DNA of 64,000 nt from positions 62,001-126,000 of the forward strand of contig SNVD02005036.1 of the NCBI GenBank assembly GCA_013180625.2, given 5' to 3'. The notes under the pieces are model-generated. The model had not been told where the DNA came from. It saw only the letters and a program-made list of their open reading frames with translations, and did no database searches. The translations under genes were made by a program, and so were the position numbers. The stretch is from Boswellia sacra (Eukaryota; Streptophyta; Magnoliopsida; Sapindales; Burseraceae). Below are positions 1 to 12,600 of the stretch, in pieces (the stretch's first letter is position 1; each line of letters opens with the position of its first letter).

Positions 1-1534
1 TGAGGTTGGAGAGGTAGTATGCACTGCTTCAGGGGCTGGAGAAATAGGAGGTTCACTTTCAATAAGTGGTGAAGAGAGTTTATCTCGGATTCAACTTGTG
101 TTGGTTCATCTGACAATGACTCATCTTGCAGTGCTGGAGCTGTTGAATCAATTGTCTTCTTCTGATTGTCAGATGGTTTCTTCACCATTTCATCTTTCCT
201 CTTTCTTTTCAATTTTCGTCCCTTAGCAATTGACTTGATGTGCTTTTTCTTTTGCTTCTGTATTGCTGTTATGTCTGTTGCAATAGCAGGTTGTGCAACT
301 TGTCTTGCTTCAGCAATTTGTTCAGTTTCAGCAAGCATTGGAGTATCAGGAACCGGTGTATGCTCAGTTGACTTCGCAGGATCCATATGTTCAGTCTCCA
401 TTGGTTGTGGCTCTTCTGCTATACCATATTGCCCTGCAAATTTTGCCTCCAAAACATGCTGTTTTGCTTTGTAATTTTCAAATCCTGCACAATCTCAGTC
501 AAGGTAGAATTTATCAACACAAGCTGTTCTTCAACATTTTTCATTTGATTTTTCCTGACTCTCTTAGGTTTTATTTTAGGTACAGGCAAGTCAATTTTAT
601 CATGCAATCTTTGAAGAAATCCTTGGGTGATAGATTTAGACAGAATTTCTGTCTGTTCCTTGGGGCTTATAGGAATGCTATTTTGTGCAAGAATCCCTTG
701 AATCAAGCATGGAAACACAAGCAAATGATAGTCAGAGTGATATGGACCAATCTGAACAATCATCGTATAAGCTAGCAAGCTAAAATTAATTGGTCGTTTG
801 GTGCCCCAACAGTACAAAAATTTCACTCTATCTTCTCGAACTTGATTTTGGTGAGAAGAGGGAAGCCAATTGAATTATGCAATCTTATGCATCACCTTAT
901 ACTTCTTCCTAAGGTACTGCTGATCTATACCATCTCTAGGTTTCCAATCAATATCTTCTCTACCAATTAATTCCTTAATCACTTCAACCATGTTAAATTC
1001 CTCATCTAAAGCATGCAAACTGCCTATGGGAATGTCCAAGAATGTGTTTATGACATTTGGAGAGAATTTCACAAACTTTTCTCTACAATAAACCTTGTGA
1101 TAATGAAAGCTTTTCGGGTCATCAATGGCAGTAGTGATATTTGCATAGAATTCTTGAATTAAAGACTTCACAGGGGATAGGAAATTTGTTACCGTACGAG
1201 TCCATTATATAGACTCAAGCAACTCATTCAGGCTATAGGTGTTGAAATATGTCAGTTTCACTGGCCTTTCCATCTGTAATTTCCTCTTTGAGGTGTATTT
1301 TACAAACTTCTGTTTGATGGCTTCCGTAAGGAACTTGTTGAACTTTGGTTTTACTTTGTCTTTCATCTTTTTCACTAGAACTTGCTCATCCTCACTTATG
1401 CCGGGATCAATAGCGATCTCTGCATGTGTTTGTTGCGTTGGAGATGACGGTACTTTGTTGCCCCTGTTGTAACTGGAGTCGCTTTGAGAAGATGAAGAAC
1501 TAGAGGTTTTTGTCGAACCAGATGAGGTAGCCAT
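1..1534 (-). pseudogene. Extra 3' ORF of SIRE-type copia A (env-like position), decayed
   Basis: The reading frame opens with ATG at 1534 and a Ser/Thr-rich start (MATSSGSTKTSSSSS). It continues through three open stretches (1534-1205, 1171-875, 826-419) separated by stops, among them a TAG at the end of the first stretch. The middle part (KFVKFSPNVINTFLDIP, then YHSDYHLLVFPCLIQGIL) resembles what databases call the putative plant transposon protein domain, which often follows copia pol in SIRE-type elements. The last stretch is Lys-rich and may be coiled coil. No signal peptide or clear transmembrane pair is visible, so an envelope role is not supported. The function is unknown and this copy is broken. 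Confidence 0.6.
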
Positions 1535-2377
1535 TGTTAGGGTTTACTGGTCTGCAAACATTTTCAGAACAGGAAGAGAGAAGCAAGACGAGGGACAGTG
1601 GAGAAACTGTTGAATGAGTATGGAATGAACAGGAGAAGCCCAAAACCAATTCGTAATATACTAGGCTAAATTTAAAGAAATTTTGTTTTTAACAAAAAAA
1701 ATTAATGTTAATTCTCTTTCCAAAGACCGTTTCATAACTGAAATTAATGAAAAAATTCAAAATTTGATTCCCATTAGAATAAGGAATTCTAATAGAATTA
1801 GGATTCCCACCACTGAAACTTCTCCCCCTCAATTCAATACAGCTGACATGGCACGTTGACACATAGACACATAAGAAAAGTCAAATTTCGGATTGGCACA
1901 AAGAACATCGTATGTTATGAAAAACGTAACAGAAAACAGTTAATAATAATATAACAACAATATCTGAGCATCATATGAATCATTCTAAGAAAGCATAAAT
2001 CAGAGCTATTTATTTACTTTTATTTTATTTTATTTTATCACTTAATCCAATTGAGTGATCAACTTGAGCATGCTTCTTACACACATAAAAGTTAGTCTCA
2101 ATGTGAATTTTCTAAATAAATACAATAGCTTTCACACAATATAGAGGTAGCCCTTTTCATTTGAGTGGGTGACCTCAACATATTTCTTAGATACCCTGAG
2201 GTTACTCTTAATGATGGCTTTCACACATCATATATTGGTAGCCCTCTCTATATTTTTCATTTTAAATTAGTATCTTATCATTCGCTCAAATTTTATATTA
2301 CAGCTCACACATGCTAATTTATAAGAAAACTTATGATACTACAGATATAATTAATATAACAGTACATAGTGTTTATT
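1535..2377 (-). other. Spacer between pol and 3' ORF of copia A, with a polypurine tract
   Basis: AT-rich, no ORF. On the minus strand a purine run (GAGGGGGAGAAG, near 1819-1832) lies upstream of the 3' ORF; SIRE-type elements commonly carry such a run after pol. Two imperfect direct copies of a roughly 100-bp segment containing the motif CTTTCACACA...GGTAGCCCT lie at about 2085-2160 and 2200-2260. Confidence 0.5.
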
Positions 2378-4011
2378 CAAATAACTGACAGATGCCTAAA
2401 GCTTTTCTTAGATTTTCAAATCTTGTTGTATCCAATGCCTTAGTGAACAAGTCAGCCAATTGTCTATCAGTGGAGATGTGTTCAATGTGTATCACCTTAG
2501 ACTATACTAATTCCCTTATAAAATGGTATCTTATGTCAACATGTTTTGTTCTAGAATGCTGAACAGAATTTTTGGAAATATTTATAGCACTAGTATTATC
2601 ACAAAACATAGTTATAGGCTTTTGTTCAATACCATAATCACTCAATATTTGCTTTATCCACAATAGTTGTATGCAACAACTCCCTGCTACTATGTATTCG
2701 ACTACAAAGAAATAGAATTCTGCTTTTTGCTGTGCCTTGAACTAAGTTAGCATCAAAATAAAAACATCCTCCTGAGGTACTTTTTCTGTCATCTGCATTT
2801 CCTGCCCAGTTAGCATCACTAAACCCTGCAAGATAATCATGTATCTTTAGAAAACCATATTCTATAATCATGTGTTCCATGAACATACCTGATGATTCTC
2901 TTAGCTGCTGTCAGATGTGATTCTTTGGGATTTACTTGAAATCTTGCACACAATCCTACACTAAAACACAAGTCTGGTCTGCTTGCTGTGAGGTATAGCA
3001 GGCTGCCAATACTACTTCTGTACAAACTTGCATCAACATCTTTTCCTGCATTGTCTTTTGAAAGTTTAAAGTTAGTACTGATAGGAGTTTTCATTGGTTT
3101 TGATTTCTCAAGCCCAAATTTCTTTACATGATTTTTAGCATATTTTGATTAAGATATGAATATCCCATCATTCATTTGCTTAAGCTGCAATCCAAGAAAG
3201 AAATTTAATTCTCCTACCATGCTCATCTCAAACTCTTCCTGCATCAACTTAACAAACTCATTAGTTTTGCTTTTGTTAGTTGATCCGAATACAATGTCAT
3301 CCACATATATTTGAGCAACAATAAAATAGTTAGATGCATGTTTGATAAACAAAGTCTTATCATTGTTGCCTCTTTTATAACCTCTGTTGATCAAAAAGTT
3401 TGTCAACCTTTCATACCAAGCTCTAGGAGCTTGTCTCAAACCATACAAAGCTTTGTGCAATTTGTACACAAAATCAGGATGCTTAGGTTCTTCAAAACCT
3501 TTAGGTTATTTAACAAAAACTTCTTCATTGAGATAGCCATTTAAAAATGTTATTTTAACATCCATTTGGTATAATTTAAAATCAAGTAAATAAGCAATTG
3601 CAAGTAGTAATTTGATTGACTCAAGTCTAGCTACTGGTGCAAAGGTCTCATCAAAGTCTATCCATTCTACTTGTGTGTAAACTTGTGCAACTAGCCTAGC
3701 TTTATTTCTTACTAATTGTCTACTTTCATCAGTTTTATTTTTAAATATCCATTTAGTTCCAATGACATTTGCATTTTTTGGCCTAGGAACTAATTCCCAT
3801 CCTTCATTCTTTTAAACTGATTAAGTTCATCTTGCATGGCTTGAATCCACATATCTTCTTTTAAGGCTTCTTTCACATTTTTTGGTTCAACTAAAGAAAC
3901 ATAACATGCAAATCTTACCTGATTTCTTACCTTACTTCAAGTCTTCATCATGCCATCTGGTGTTCCAATGATAGAACTTGTTGGATGTGCCTTCTGAATC
4001 CATGTGGGTGG
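2378..4011 (-). pseudogene. Copia A reverse transcriptase and RNase H, decayed
   Basis: Read on the minus strand from the copia B boundary down to a stop near 2378, this is the C-terminal half of copia pol. Motifs include [30 protein letters not shown], the RT active site YVDDIVFGST (about 3290-3310), KALYGLRQAPRAWYERL, and the RNase H start SDANWAGNADDRKSTSGG. Several in-frame stops (for example where the family reads WK and EQP) and a frameshift near 2880 break it. The upstream part of the same pol continues at 11524, on the far side of the inserted element. Confidence 0.9.
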
Positions 4012-5807
4012 TGTTAGCCCTAAGGCTATATGATAATTTTGATGATAACAATACACATTGATTAATTGAGACTTACTAACATGTTTATTTATGTGCAAGA
4101 GTAAGATTATTGAAATAATTGTAAAATCAAGAAGAGGCTCATTAAAATGAAGTATTGAAGCTAAGGAGAAGACTACATGTTAAAAGCACCAAAGTTTAAG
4201 AACAAGGTTTGACTCAAGGAATGTGACACATGAGTAATGTTTAATCAATTGGTCATATATTTCTATACAAATATCCAAATAATGTGATTCTTGAGCATTT
4301 GGAAAGCTTACTCAATTTATAACATTTCATATGTTTTAAAGAAATTCAAATTTCAAGTGTAAGGTCATCCAAATCATCATGCAATTTGAAAGACAAATAG
4401 AAGTAGCTGACATGAGCACCGAATACTCTTTTGGATGTATCTTGAGCTACAAATATCCAAATCACTTGATTCTTATGGAATTCGAAAGCTGACTTAATGA
4501 GGCACATTTCATATATTTTGAATAAATTCAAATTTCAAATGGAAGGCTGACATAATTGACATGAAAGTTGGTAGACTAACACAAGGAAGAAAAATCAACT
4601 CACATGAGTACCGAATGGTGTTTTGGCCATATCTTAAGATAGAGATATCCAAATTCTTTGATTCTTAATGTTTTGGAAAGCTTATTCAAATATGCAGATC
4701 TTTTATGTTTTGAAGAAATTTCAAATTTCAAACAAAATGCTGACAGAATTATCATTCAATTCGGTTGACTGACACAAGGAAGAAAAATCAAGTCATATGA
4801 GCACCGAATGGTGTTTTAGCCATATATTGAGCTACAGATATCTAAATGACTTGATTCTTGATGCGTTGGAAAGCTTATTCAAATGTGCAGATCTTTTATG
4901 TTTCGTAGATTTTCAAATTTCAAATAAAACATTGACAAAAATGGCAGATAAGATTACAATTTTTATGGTGGGTAGAAAATTTGGAGATTGTGTCTTCACT
5001 TTGATTAAGTTCATCTCATTTGCCTATAAAAGGAGCCCTTGTCCCATGCATTCAGCAGGTGAAGAGAAGCATCTATCAAGCAAAAAAAAAAAAAAGAGAA
5101 GTATCAAGTTTAGAGAGCTTTTATATTCTTAAAGAGCTTTTATATTCTTTATCTACTCTTTGAAGAGAGTTGTACTTTTGTTGTAAAAATTTATTTTGTT
5201 CTTGTATTATGGTGAGAGTGAGATCTTATTGTAAAGGATAAAAGTTATCATTGAGAGAACTCTTTCCTTGGTGAGTTTGTTCATCAAGAAGAACTCTTGG
5301 TGTGATGTTATCAAGAGTTGAAGGAAGTTGCCTTGGTGAGGTTGTTCATCAAGAATAACTCTTGGTGTGGTGTTATCAAGAGTTGAAGGAAGTTGCCTTG
5401 GTGAGGTTGTTGATCAAGAAGAACTCTTGGTGTGGTGTTGTCAAGGGTTAAAGGAAAAAGTCTTAGTGAGGTTGTTCATCAAGTAAGTTGTAAAGATTTT
5501 TACAACTTAGTGGAAAGCCTAGCTTGTGGAGCTAGGAGCCCGTAGACGTAGGAAAGGTTTGCCGAACCACGTAAATTGAGTTTACACTCTCTCTATCCCT
5601 ATCCTCTTTACATTAACTTGCACTTGTGATTGTTCTTTATTGCTATTCTCTTGATTGCATTCTATTTTAATCTTCTTCACCTTTATTCTCAAAGAAAGAG
5701 TTATATAATTTTGATCTTCAAAGAAAAGTTTTACAAATCCGTTTTGATAAATAAAAACCCAATTCACCACACCCCCCCCCTCCTGGGTTGCTATACCTGG
5801 GTCAACA
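4012..5807 (+). repeat. 5' LTR of copia B, with internal tandem repeats
   Basis: 1796 bp, starts TG and ends CA, and matches 9731-11523. The U3 part holds about four diverged tandem units of roughly 190 bp (anchor ATGAGCACCGAAT at about 4411, 4602 and 4796, with a weaker first copy near 4227). A TATA box follows. The transcribed part contains three 65-bp units plus a partial one, starting CCTTGGTGAG at 5266, 5331 and 5396. A C-run lies near the end (about 5771-5780). Confidence 0.93.
5025..5032 (+). promoter_or_regulatory. TATA box of copia B 5' LTR
   Basis: TATAAAAG in the context GCCTATAAAAGGAGCC, directly after the U3 tandem repeats. The same motif is at 10742-10749 in the 3' LTR. Confidence 0.7.
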
Positions 5808-5809
5808 AG

Positions 5810-5821
5810 TGGTATCAGAGC
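5810..5821 (+). other. Primer binding site of copia B
   Basis: TGGTATCAGAGC, complementary to the 3' end of plant initiator Met-tRNA, lies two bases after the LTR end. Confidence 0.92.
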
Positions 5822-5862
5822 AAGGTTGCCCATTTTTTTTAAATCTTAACCGATTTTGAGCT

Positions 5863-7508
5863 ATGGCAACTTTTAATTCAACTTCATATGTTGAGGGACT
5901 TTCTATCTCTAGACCTCTATTTTTTAATGGAAGTGATTACTCTTATTGGAAAACTAGAATGAGTATTTTCTTGAAATCTTTTGATTATGATTTATGGTCT
6001 ATTGTTTTAGACGGACCTTTTGTTCCTACCAAAATTGAAAATGGGGAATGCATCCTTAAAGAACCTAAAGAATTTAGTGAAGATGATAAAAAGAAATTGA
6101 GTTTGAATGCTAAAGCTATGAATGTGTTATATTGTGCTCTAGATATAAATGAGTTTATTAGAATATCTACTTGTTCTACGGCATAAGAAATATGACACAC
6201 ACTTGAAGTAACTCATGAAGGAACTGGTCAAGTTAAAGAATCCAAAATTAATATGCTAGTTCATAGTTATGGGCTTTTTAAGATGAAATCGGATGAATCA
6301 ATTTCTGAAATGTTTGCTAGATTTACGGATATTATTAATAGTTTGAAATCTCTTGGTAAATCTTATTCTAATGTTGAAATGGTGAGAAAGATTCTTAGGT
6401 GTCTACCAAAATCTTGGAGCCAAAGGTGACGGCAATTCAAGAAGCAAAGGACCTCACCAAACTACCATTAGAAGAACTTATGGGTTCTCTCATGACTCAT
6501 GAAATCACCTTGAAGGAGAATGAAGAAGATTTCAAGAAAAAGAAAAATATCGATTTCAAATCTTCAACAAAAGAAGATGATGAGTCCGACGATGAAGGAG
6601 ATGATGAAGATCTTGCATTCATCACAAGAAAGCTAAAAAGAATGATTAGAAGAAACCAAGGATTCAAGAAGAATTCTAGAAGGGAGTACAAAGGGCAAAG
6701 CTCAAAGCAAGATAAGAAAAATGATCAAGTCATTTGCTATGAGTGCAAGAAACCGGGACATATAAAGATGGATTTTCCTTACTTCAAGAGTCAAAACAAG
6801 AAATCCAAAGCAATAAAAGCCACAAATTGGGATGATAGTGAAGCTAGCTCCACCGAAGAAAAAGATTGTGAAGTGGCAAACATGTGCTTCATGGCTTTAA
6901 GTGAAGATGAGGTAAGTATTCTAAACTATGATCCTAAACTTTCATATGATGAATTGCTTGAAGCATTCCAAAATTTACATGTGCAAGTTGATAAGAAAAG
7001 TCTAAAAATCAATGCTTTCAAAAAGAAGTCAAAAATCATGTTATCTCAATTAGAAGAGTTGGTAGAAATAAATGAAACTTTAGAAAATGAAAATGAAATT
7101 TTAAAGCAAAAAGATTTTGAAAGTTTGGAAAGTCAAATACATTTATTAAAAACTGAAAATGACATTTTAAAACAAAAGGATTTTGATAAATTGGAGAAAC
7201 AAAATGCTATTTTAAAAAAGGAAAATAATGACTTACGAAATATTGTTGATAGTTTTACAAAAAGCACAAAAAATTTGAATTCTATATTACAAAACCAAAG
7301 GTGTGTTTTTGATAAAAGAGGTTTAGGATATAAAACTCATAAAAATGAAAAGTATTTTAAAAATTATTTTGCTCATGCATATTCTAGGAATAATCCTAAT
7401 CATTCATGTACTTATTGTGGAAGAAAAGGACACAAAGTGCATTCTTGCTATATTAATAGAAATTCTAATTTGAAACAAATATGGGTTCTAAAAAAGTACC
7501 ATAACTAA
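5863..7508 (+). pseudogene. Copia B gag polyprotein (nucleocapsid), decayed
   Basis: Starts MATFNSTSYVEGLSISRP, followed by the UBN2-type capsid region (FNGSDYSYWKTRMSIFLKS). Stops appear at 6184 (TAA) and shortly after (TGA for the usual Trp), then a frameshift near 6400 leads into PKVTAIQEAKDLTKLPLEEL and an acidic stretch. The first zinc knuckle, CYECKKPGHIKMDFP, has lost its last Cys (Phe instead). A long Leu/Lys/Asn-rich coiled-coil part follows, and then a second, intact CCHC knuckle, CTYCGRKGHKVHSC. Two-knuckle gags with a coiled-coil linker are usual in the SIRE lineage. It cannot make a full capsid protein. Confidence 0.88.
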
Positions 7509-7574
7509 CCCCCAAGGACTCAAGAACTTTTAGGTATCAAAAAGTTACTCCTTGAATGTTGATTGTAGAGACAA

Positions 7575-9485
7575 ATGAGTGGCAAACACAAGTGGTACTT
7601 AGATAGTGGATACTTAAGGCATATGACCGGAGATGCCTCCAAATTCTCAAGATTAATCATGAAGAAAGGAGGATATGTGATCTTCGGTGATGATGCCAAA
7701 GGAAGGGTAATCGGACGTGGTGATATTGATGATGATATTGTTGAGGTAGAAAGGCAAATCAAGGAATCAAGGCTTGATGAAAAGAGCCAAGATGAATTAC
7801 AACTTCAACAAGAAAAGCTTGAGGAAGTAAATGATTCTTCCCAAGAATTACCAAAGGAATGGAGGTATGCAAAAGCTCACCCTAAAGATCTCATTATTGG
7901 TGAACCATCACAAGGTATGAAAACTAGATCTTCTTTTAAGAACTTTTGTAATCATTTTGCTTTTGTCTCTCAATTTGAACCAAAATCTTTTAAAGAAGCC
8001 GAAAATGACGAAAGTTGGATTTTGGCTATGCAAGAAGAATTGAATCAATTTGAGAGAAATCAAGTTTGGGAATTAGTCCCTAGACCAAAAAATCATTCTA
8101 TTATAGGCACTAAATGGATTTTTAGAAATAAAGTAGATGAAAATGGCACCATTATTAGAAACAAAGCTAGACTTGTTGCTCAAGGATACAATCAAGAAGA
8201 AGGTATTGATTATGAGGAAACCTTTGCACCGGTTGCTAGATTAGAATCAATTAGAATATTGTGTGCATTTGCATGTTATAAAAATTTTACATTATATCAA
8301 ATGGATGTCAAAAGTGCATTTTTAAATGGTTACATTATGGAGGAAGTATATGTAGAGCAACCTATTGGTTTTCAAAATCATGATTTTTCAAACCATGTTT
8401 TCAAACTCAAAAAGGCACTTTATGGCTTGAAACAAGCACCAAGAGCATGGTATGATAGATTGAGCAAATTTCTCATTGATAATGGTTTCGAAATGAAAAA
8501 AGTTGATACTACTCTTTTTGTTAAAACAAAAAATGATGATTTATTAATTGTTCAAATCTATGTTGATGATATTATATTTGGTGCTACTAATGTCTCTGTG
8601 TGTGAGGAATTTTCCAAGTGCATGCAACAAGAATTTGAAATGAGCTTAATGGGAGAATTAAATTTCTTCCTTGGACTTCAAATCAAGCAATCAATAGATG
8701 GGATCTTCATTAATCAAGCTAAATACACAAGAGATCTTCTCAAGAAGTTTGGCATAGATAATTCAAGGACATATAACACACCTATGGGTACATTAACCAA
8801 GCTTGACAAAGATGAGAAAGGAAAAGATGTTGAGGTAACAAAATATCGAGGTATGATTGGCTCTCTTTTGTATTTAACTGCTAGTAGACCTGATATTATG
8901 TTTAGTGTGTGTATGTGTGCTAGATTTCAATCTTGTCCAAAGGAATCTCACCTTAAGGCTGTCAAAAGGATATTTAGATATCTTCTTGGAACCATAAATC
9001 TAGGTCTTTGGTATCCTAAGTGTGATAATTTTGATCTAATTAGTTATTCCGATGCAGACTTTGCTGGAAGTCTTCTTGATAGAAAGAGTACTAGTGGCTC
9101 TTGCCATTTTCTAGGACATGCATTAGTCTCATGGTTTAGTAGAAAACAAAATTCTGTTGTCTTATCAACTGCGGAAGCCGAGTATATTACAGTAGGAAGT
9201 TGTTGTGCACAATCTCTTTAGATGAAACAAATTTTAAAAGATTACGGTGTGGTATTTGATCATATTCCCATCAAATGTGACAATACAAGTGCCATTAACA
9301 TTTCAAAAAATCCCATACAACACTCTAGGACTAAGCATATAGAGATTAGACATCATTTTATTAGAGATCATGTGCAAAAAAGGTAATATTTCTTTAGAAT
9401 TTGTTCCCACCGATAAACAATTAGCCGATATATTTACTAAACCCTTAGTCAAGATAGATTTTGCATAATTAGAAGAGAATTAGGC
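7575..9485 (+). pseudogene. Copia B pol: protease remnant fused to RT-RNase H
   Basis: The frame begins in the aspartic protease ([18 protein letters not shown]; the catalytic DSG is kept, but the usual CS after it is YL). About 45 residues later it jumps from [11 protein letters not shown] to [13 protein letters not shown], the linker that normally follows integrase. Gag-pre-integrase and the whole integrase core are missing, yet the frame stays open through RT ([24 protein letters not shown]) into RNase H ([26 protein letters not shown]). A TAG at 9219-9221 replaces a conserved Trp. The remaining RNase H, to DKQLADIFTKPL, needs one further frameshift near 9385. Confidence 0.92.
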
Positions 9486-9713
9486 ATGTTGGATATGTCT
9501 TAATTTTGCTTTAATATGATAGCATATGTTAAGGGGGAGAATATATTTAGGGGGAGTAGTTAATTTGATTACATTTTTTTGATGATAACAAAAGGGGGAG
9601 AAATAGTTGGATTGCTTATATTCATAACATGTGCCATTTTTTTTGTTTATTCTTTATTTTATTTTCATTATTTATTTTAGATATTATTTGAAAGCAATCA
9701 ATGGTTTGTCATC

Positions 9714-9729
9714 ATAAAAAAGGGGAAGA
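9714..9729 (+). other. Polypurine tract of copia B
   Basis: A16-like run AAAAAAGGGGAAGA ending one base before the 3' LTR. Further G-rich purine runs (AAGGGGGAGAA, TAGGGGGAG, AAAGGGGGAGAAA) at 9529-9602 form the usual extra SIRE tracts. Confidence 0.8.
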
Positions 9730-9730
9730 T

Positions 9731-11523
9731 TGTTAGCCCTAAGGCTACATGATAATTTTGATGATAACAATACACATTGATTAATTGAGATTTACTAACA
9801 TGTTTATTTATGTGCAAGAGTAAGATCATTGAAATAATTGTAAAATCAAGAAGAGGCTTATTAAAATGAAATATTGAAGCTAAGGAGAAGACTACATGTT
9901 AAAAGCACCAAAGTTTAAGAACAAGGTTTGACTCAAGGAATGTGACACATGAGTAATGTTCAATCAATTAGTCATATATTTCCTTACAAATGTCCAAATA
10001 ACATGATTCTTAAGCATTTGGAAAGCTCACTCAATTTATAATATCTCATATGTTTTAAAGAAATTCAAATTTCAAGTGTAAGGTTGTCCAAATCATCATG
10101 CAATTTGAAAGACAAATAGAAGCAGCTGACATGAGTACTGAATACTCTTTTGGACATATCTTGAGCTACAAATATCCAAATCACTTGATTCTTATGGAAT
10201 TGGAAAGCTGACTTAATGAGGCACATTTCATATTTTTTGAATAAATTCAAATTTCAAATGGAAGGCTGACATAATTGACATGTAATTCGGTGGACTGACA
10301 CAAAGAAGAAAAATCAACTCACATGAGCACCGAATGGTTTTTTAGCCATATCTTAAGATAGAGATATCCAAATTATTTGATTCTTAATGTTTCGAAAAGC
10401 TTATTCAAATATTCAGATCTTTTATGTTTTGAATAAATTCAAATTTCAAACGAAATGTTGACAGAATTGTCATTTAATTCGGTGGACTGACACAAGAAAG
10501 AAAAATCAAGTTATATGAGCACCGAATGGTTTTTTAGCCATGTCTTGAGCTACAGATATCTAAATGACTTGATTCTTGATGCGTTGGAAATCTTATTCAA
10601 ATGTGCAGATCTAATCCGTTTTTCAGATTTTTAAATTTCAAACGAAACATTGACAAAAATGATAGATAAGATTACAGTTTTTATGGTGGGCAGAAAATTT
10701 GGAGATGGTGTCTTCACTTGATTAAGTTCATCTCATTTGCCTATAAAAGGAGTCCTTCTCCCATGCATTCAGCAGGTGAAGAGAAGCATCTATCAAGCAA
10801 AAAAAACAAGAGAAATATCAAGTTTAGAGAGCTTTTATATTCTTAGAGAGCTTTTATATTCTTTATCTACTCTTTGAAGAGAGTTGTACTTTCGTTGTAA
10901 AAATTTATTTTGTTCTTGTATTGTGGTGAAAGTGAGATCTTATTGTAAAGGATAAAAGCTATCCTTGAGAGAACTCTTTTCTTGGTGAGTTTGTTCATCA
11001 AGAAGAACTCTTGGTGTGATGTTATCAAGAGTTGAAGGAAGTTGCCTTGGTGAGATTGTTCATCAAGAATAACTCTTGGTGTGGTATTATCAAGAGTTGA
11101 AGGAAGTTGCCTTGGTGAGGTTGTTGATCAAGAAGAACTCTTGGTGTGGTGTTGTCAAGGGTTAAAGAAAAAACTCTTAGTGAGGTTGATCATCAAGCAT
11201 GTTGTAAAGATTTCTACAACTTAGTGGAAAGCCTAGCTTGTGGAGCTAGGAGCCCGTAGACGTAGGCAAGGTTTGCCCAACCACGTAAATTGAGTTTGCA
11301 CTCTCTCTATCCCTATCCTCTTTACATTAACTTGCACTTGTGATTGTTCTTTATTGCTATTCTCTTGATTGCATTTATTTTCATCTTCTTCACCTTTATT
11401 CTCAAAGAAAGAGTTAAATAATTTTGATCTTTCAAGAAAAGTTTTCTAAATCCGTTTTGATAAATAAAAACCCAATTCACCCCCCCCCCCCCCCCCCCCT
11501 GGGTTGCCATACCTGGGTCAACA
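9731..11523 (+). repeat. 3' LTR of copia B
   Basis: 1793 bp, from TGTTAGCCCTAAGGC to GGTCAACA. It carries the same U3 repeats, TATA box (10742-10749) and 65-bp repeats as the 5' LTR. A homopolymer C run of about 20 bases at 11480-11499 compares with about 9 in the 5' copy. Scattered substitutions separate the two LTRs. Confidence 0.93.
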
Positions 11524-12600
11524 GGTGAATCTTTCTTTCAATCTTTATTCCTGATTGAATTTCTGTTCAAATTTGAGTTACGGATGTTACTGTTACATCG
11601 GGTGTATCAGCCGTTGTTTCCTCTTTCATAACAGAATCTTCTTTATTATTGCTATCAGAATCTGATTTCTCTCTATCTTCTGTGAAGCTGGTTATGTTTT
11701 CCTCTTGTGAGTACTTTGCATAATCTTCCCGATCATCAAATACTACGTTTGCAAATTCCATGACTGCCTTAGTTATCATATTGTAAACTCGAAATGCTTT
11801 GCTGTTTTGTGCATATCCCACAAAGACTCCTTCATCACTCATTGGATCCAATTTTCCTAACTGCTCTCTGTCATTTCAGATGTAACACCTGCATCAAAAA
11901 ACATGAAAATATTTCAAATTTGGTTTTCTACCTTTCAAAATTTTATAAGGTGTCTAGTTAGTGCCAGGTCTAAGAAAAACTCTATTTGAAATATAATAAG
12001 TAGTGCTTATTGCTTCAGCCCATAGTCTCTTGGTCAACTTTTTGCTATTGAGCCTCACTATAGCCATCTCTTGAAGAGTTCTATTCTTCCTTTCCACAAT
12101 ACCATTCTATTCAGGGGTTTTAGGAGCTGAAAATTCATGATCAATTCCATGATATTTGCAAAAGTCAACATAGCTAACATTTTCAAACTCTTTTCCATGA
12201 TCACTTCTTATCCTTACAATCTTGCCAATGTTCCTGTTTTGCTCATTTTCAAGTTTAAAACAAAGATTCCTGAAAGCTTCAAAAGTGTCAGATTTTTCTT
12301 TAATAAAATCAACCCAAGTATATCTAGAAAAATCATCCACACAAACAAATATGTATCTCTTACCTGTAATGCTTTCAATTTGCATAAGACCCATAAGATC
12401 CATGTGAAGCAAATCAAGTATTTTGGATGTGCTAAAATATGGATTTGATTTGTGTGAACTTCTAATTTGTTTTCCCATTTGACATGGTCCACAAATTTCA
12501 TTAACTTTGTCATCAAGTTTAGGAACCCTTTTATAGCACCTAACTTAGTTAATTTAACCAAGTCTTTGTAATTTAAGTGTCCTAATTTTTTATGCCACAA
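11524..12600 (-). pseudogene. Copia A integrase, decayed
   Basis: Minus strand. It opens with the gag-pre-integrase motif MWHKKLGHLNYKDLVKL (12600), then the integrase core in an adjacent frame (LLHMDLMGLMQIES, YIFVCVDDFSRYTWVDF, IRSDHGKEFENVSYVDFC, HEFSAPKTPE, about 12478-12107). The two frames overlap, so a frameshift separates them, and a stop interrupts the core after the TPE. The C-terminal part continues as MDPMSDEGVFVGYAQNSKAF at 11851-11567, ending where copia B is inserted. The first two catalytic Asp are visible; the Glu region is interrupted. Confidence 0.88.

Larger units (their letters stand above)
4012..11523 (+). mobile_element. SIRE-type Ty1-copia retrotransposon B, nested in A, integrase deleted
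   Basis: Two near-identical LTRs (about 1.8 kb, TGTTAGCCC...GGTCAACA) flank gag and a shortened pol. The flanks read GGTGG before and GGTGA after, a 5-bp target duplication with one difference. Insertion was into pol of copia A, between integrase and RT. It has a PBS, two polypurine tracts, gag with zinc knuckles, a protease remnant, RT and RNase H, but no integrase. It is 7.5 kb long, shorter than complete SIRE elements. The copy cannot be autonomous. Confidence 0.93.

Noticed and set aside
5251..5480. Regularly spaced repeats in copia B LTR as a CRISPR-like array
   Set aside because: The units are adjacent 65-bp tandem repeats without unique spacers, in a plant retrotransposon LTR.
11322..11510. 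Glycine-run ORF on the minus strand at the end of copia B 3' LTR
   Set aside because: It comes from the poly-C tract of the LTR; not coding.
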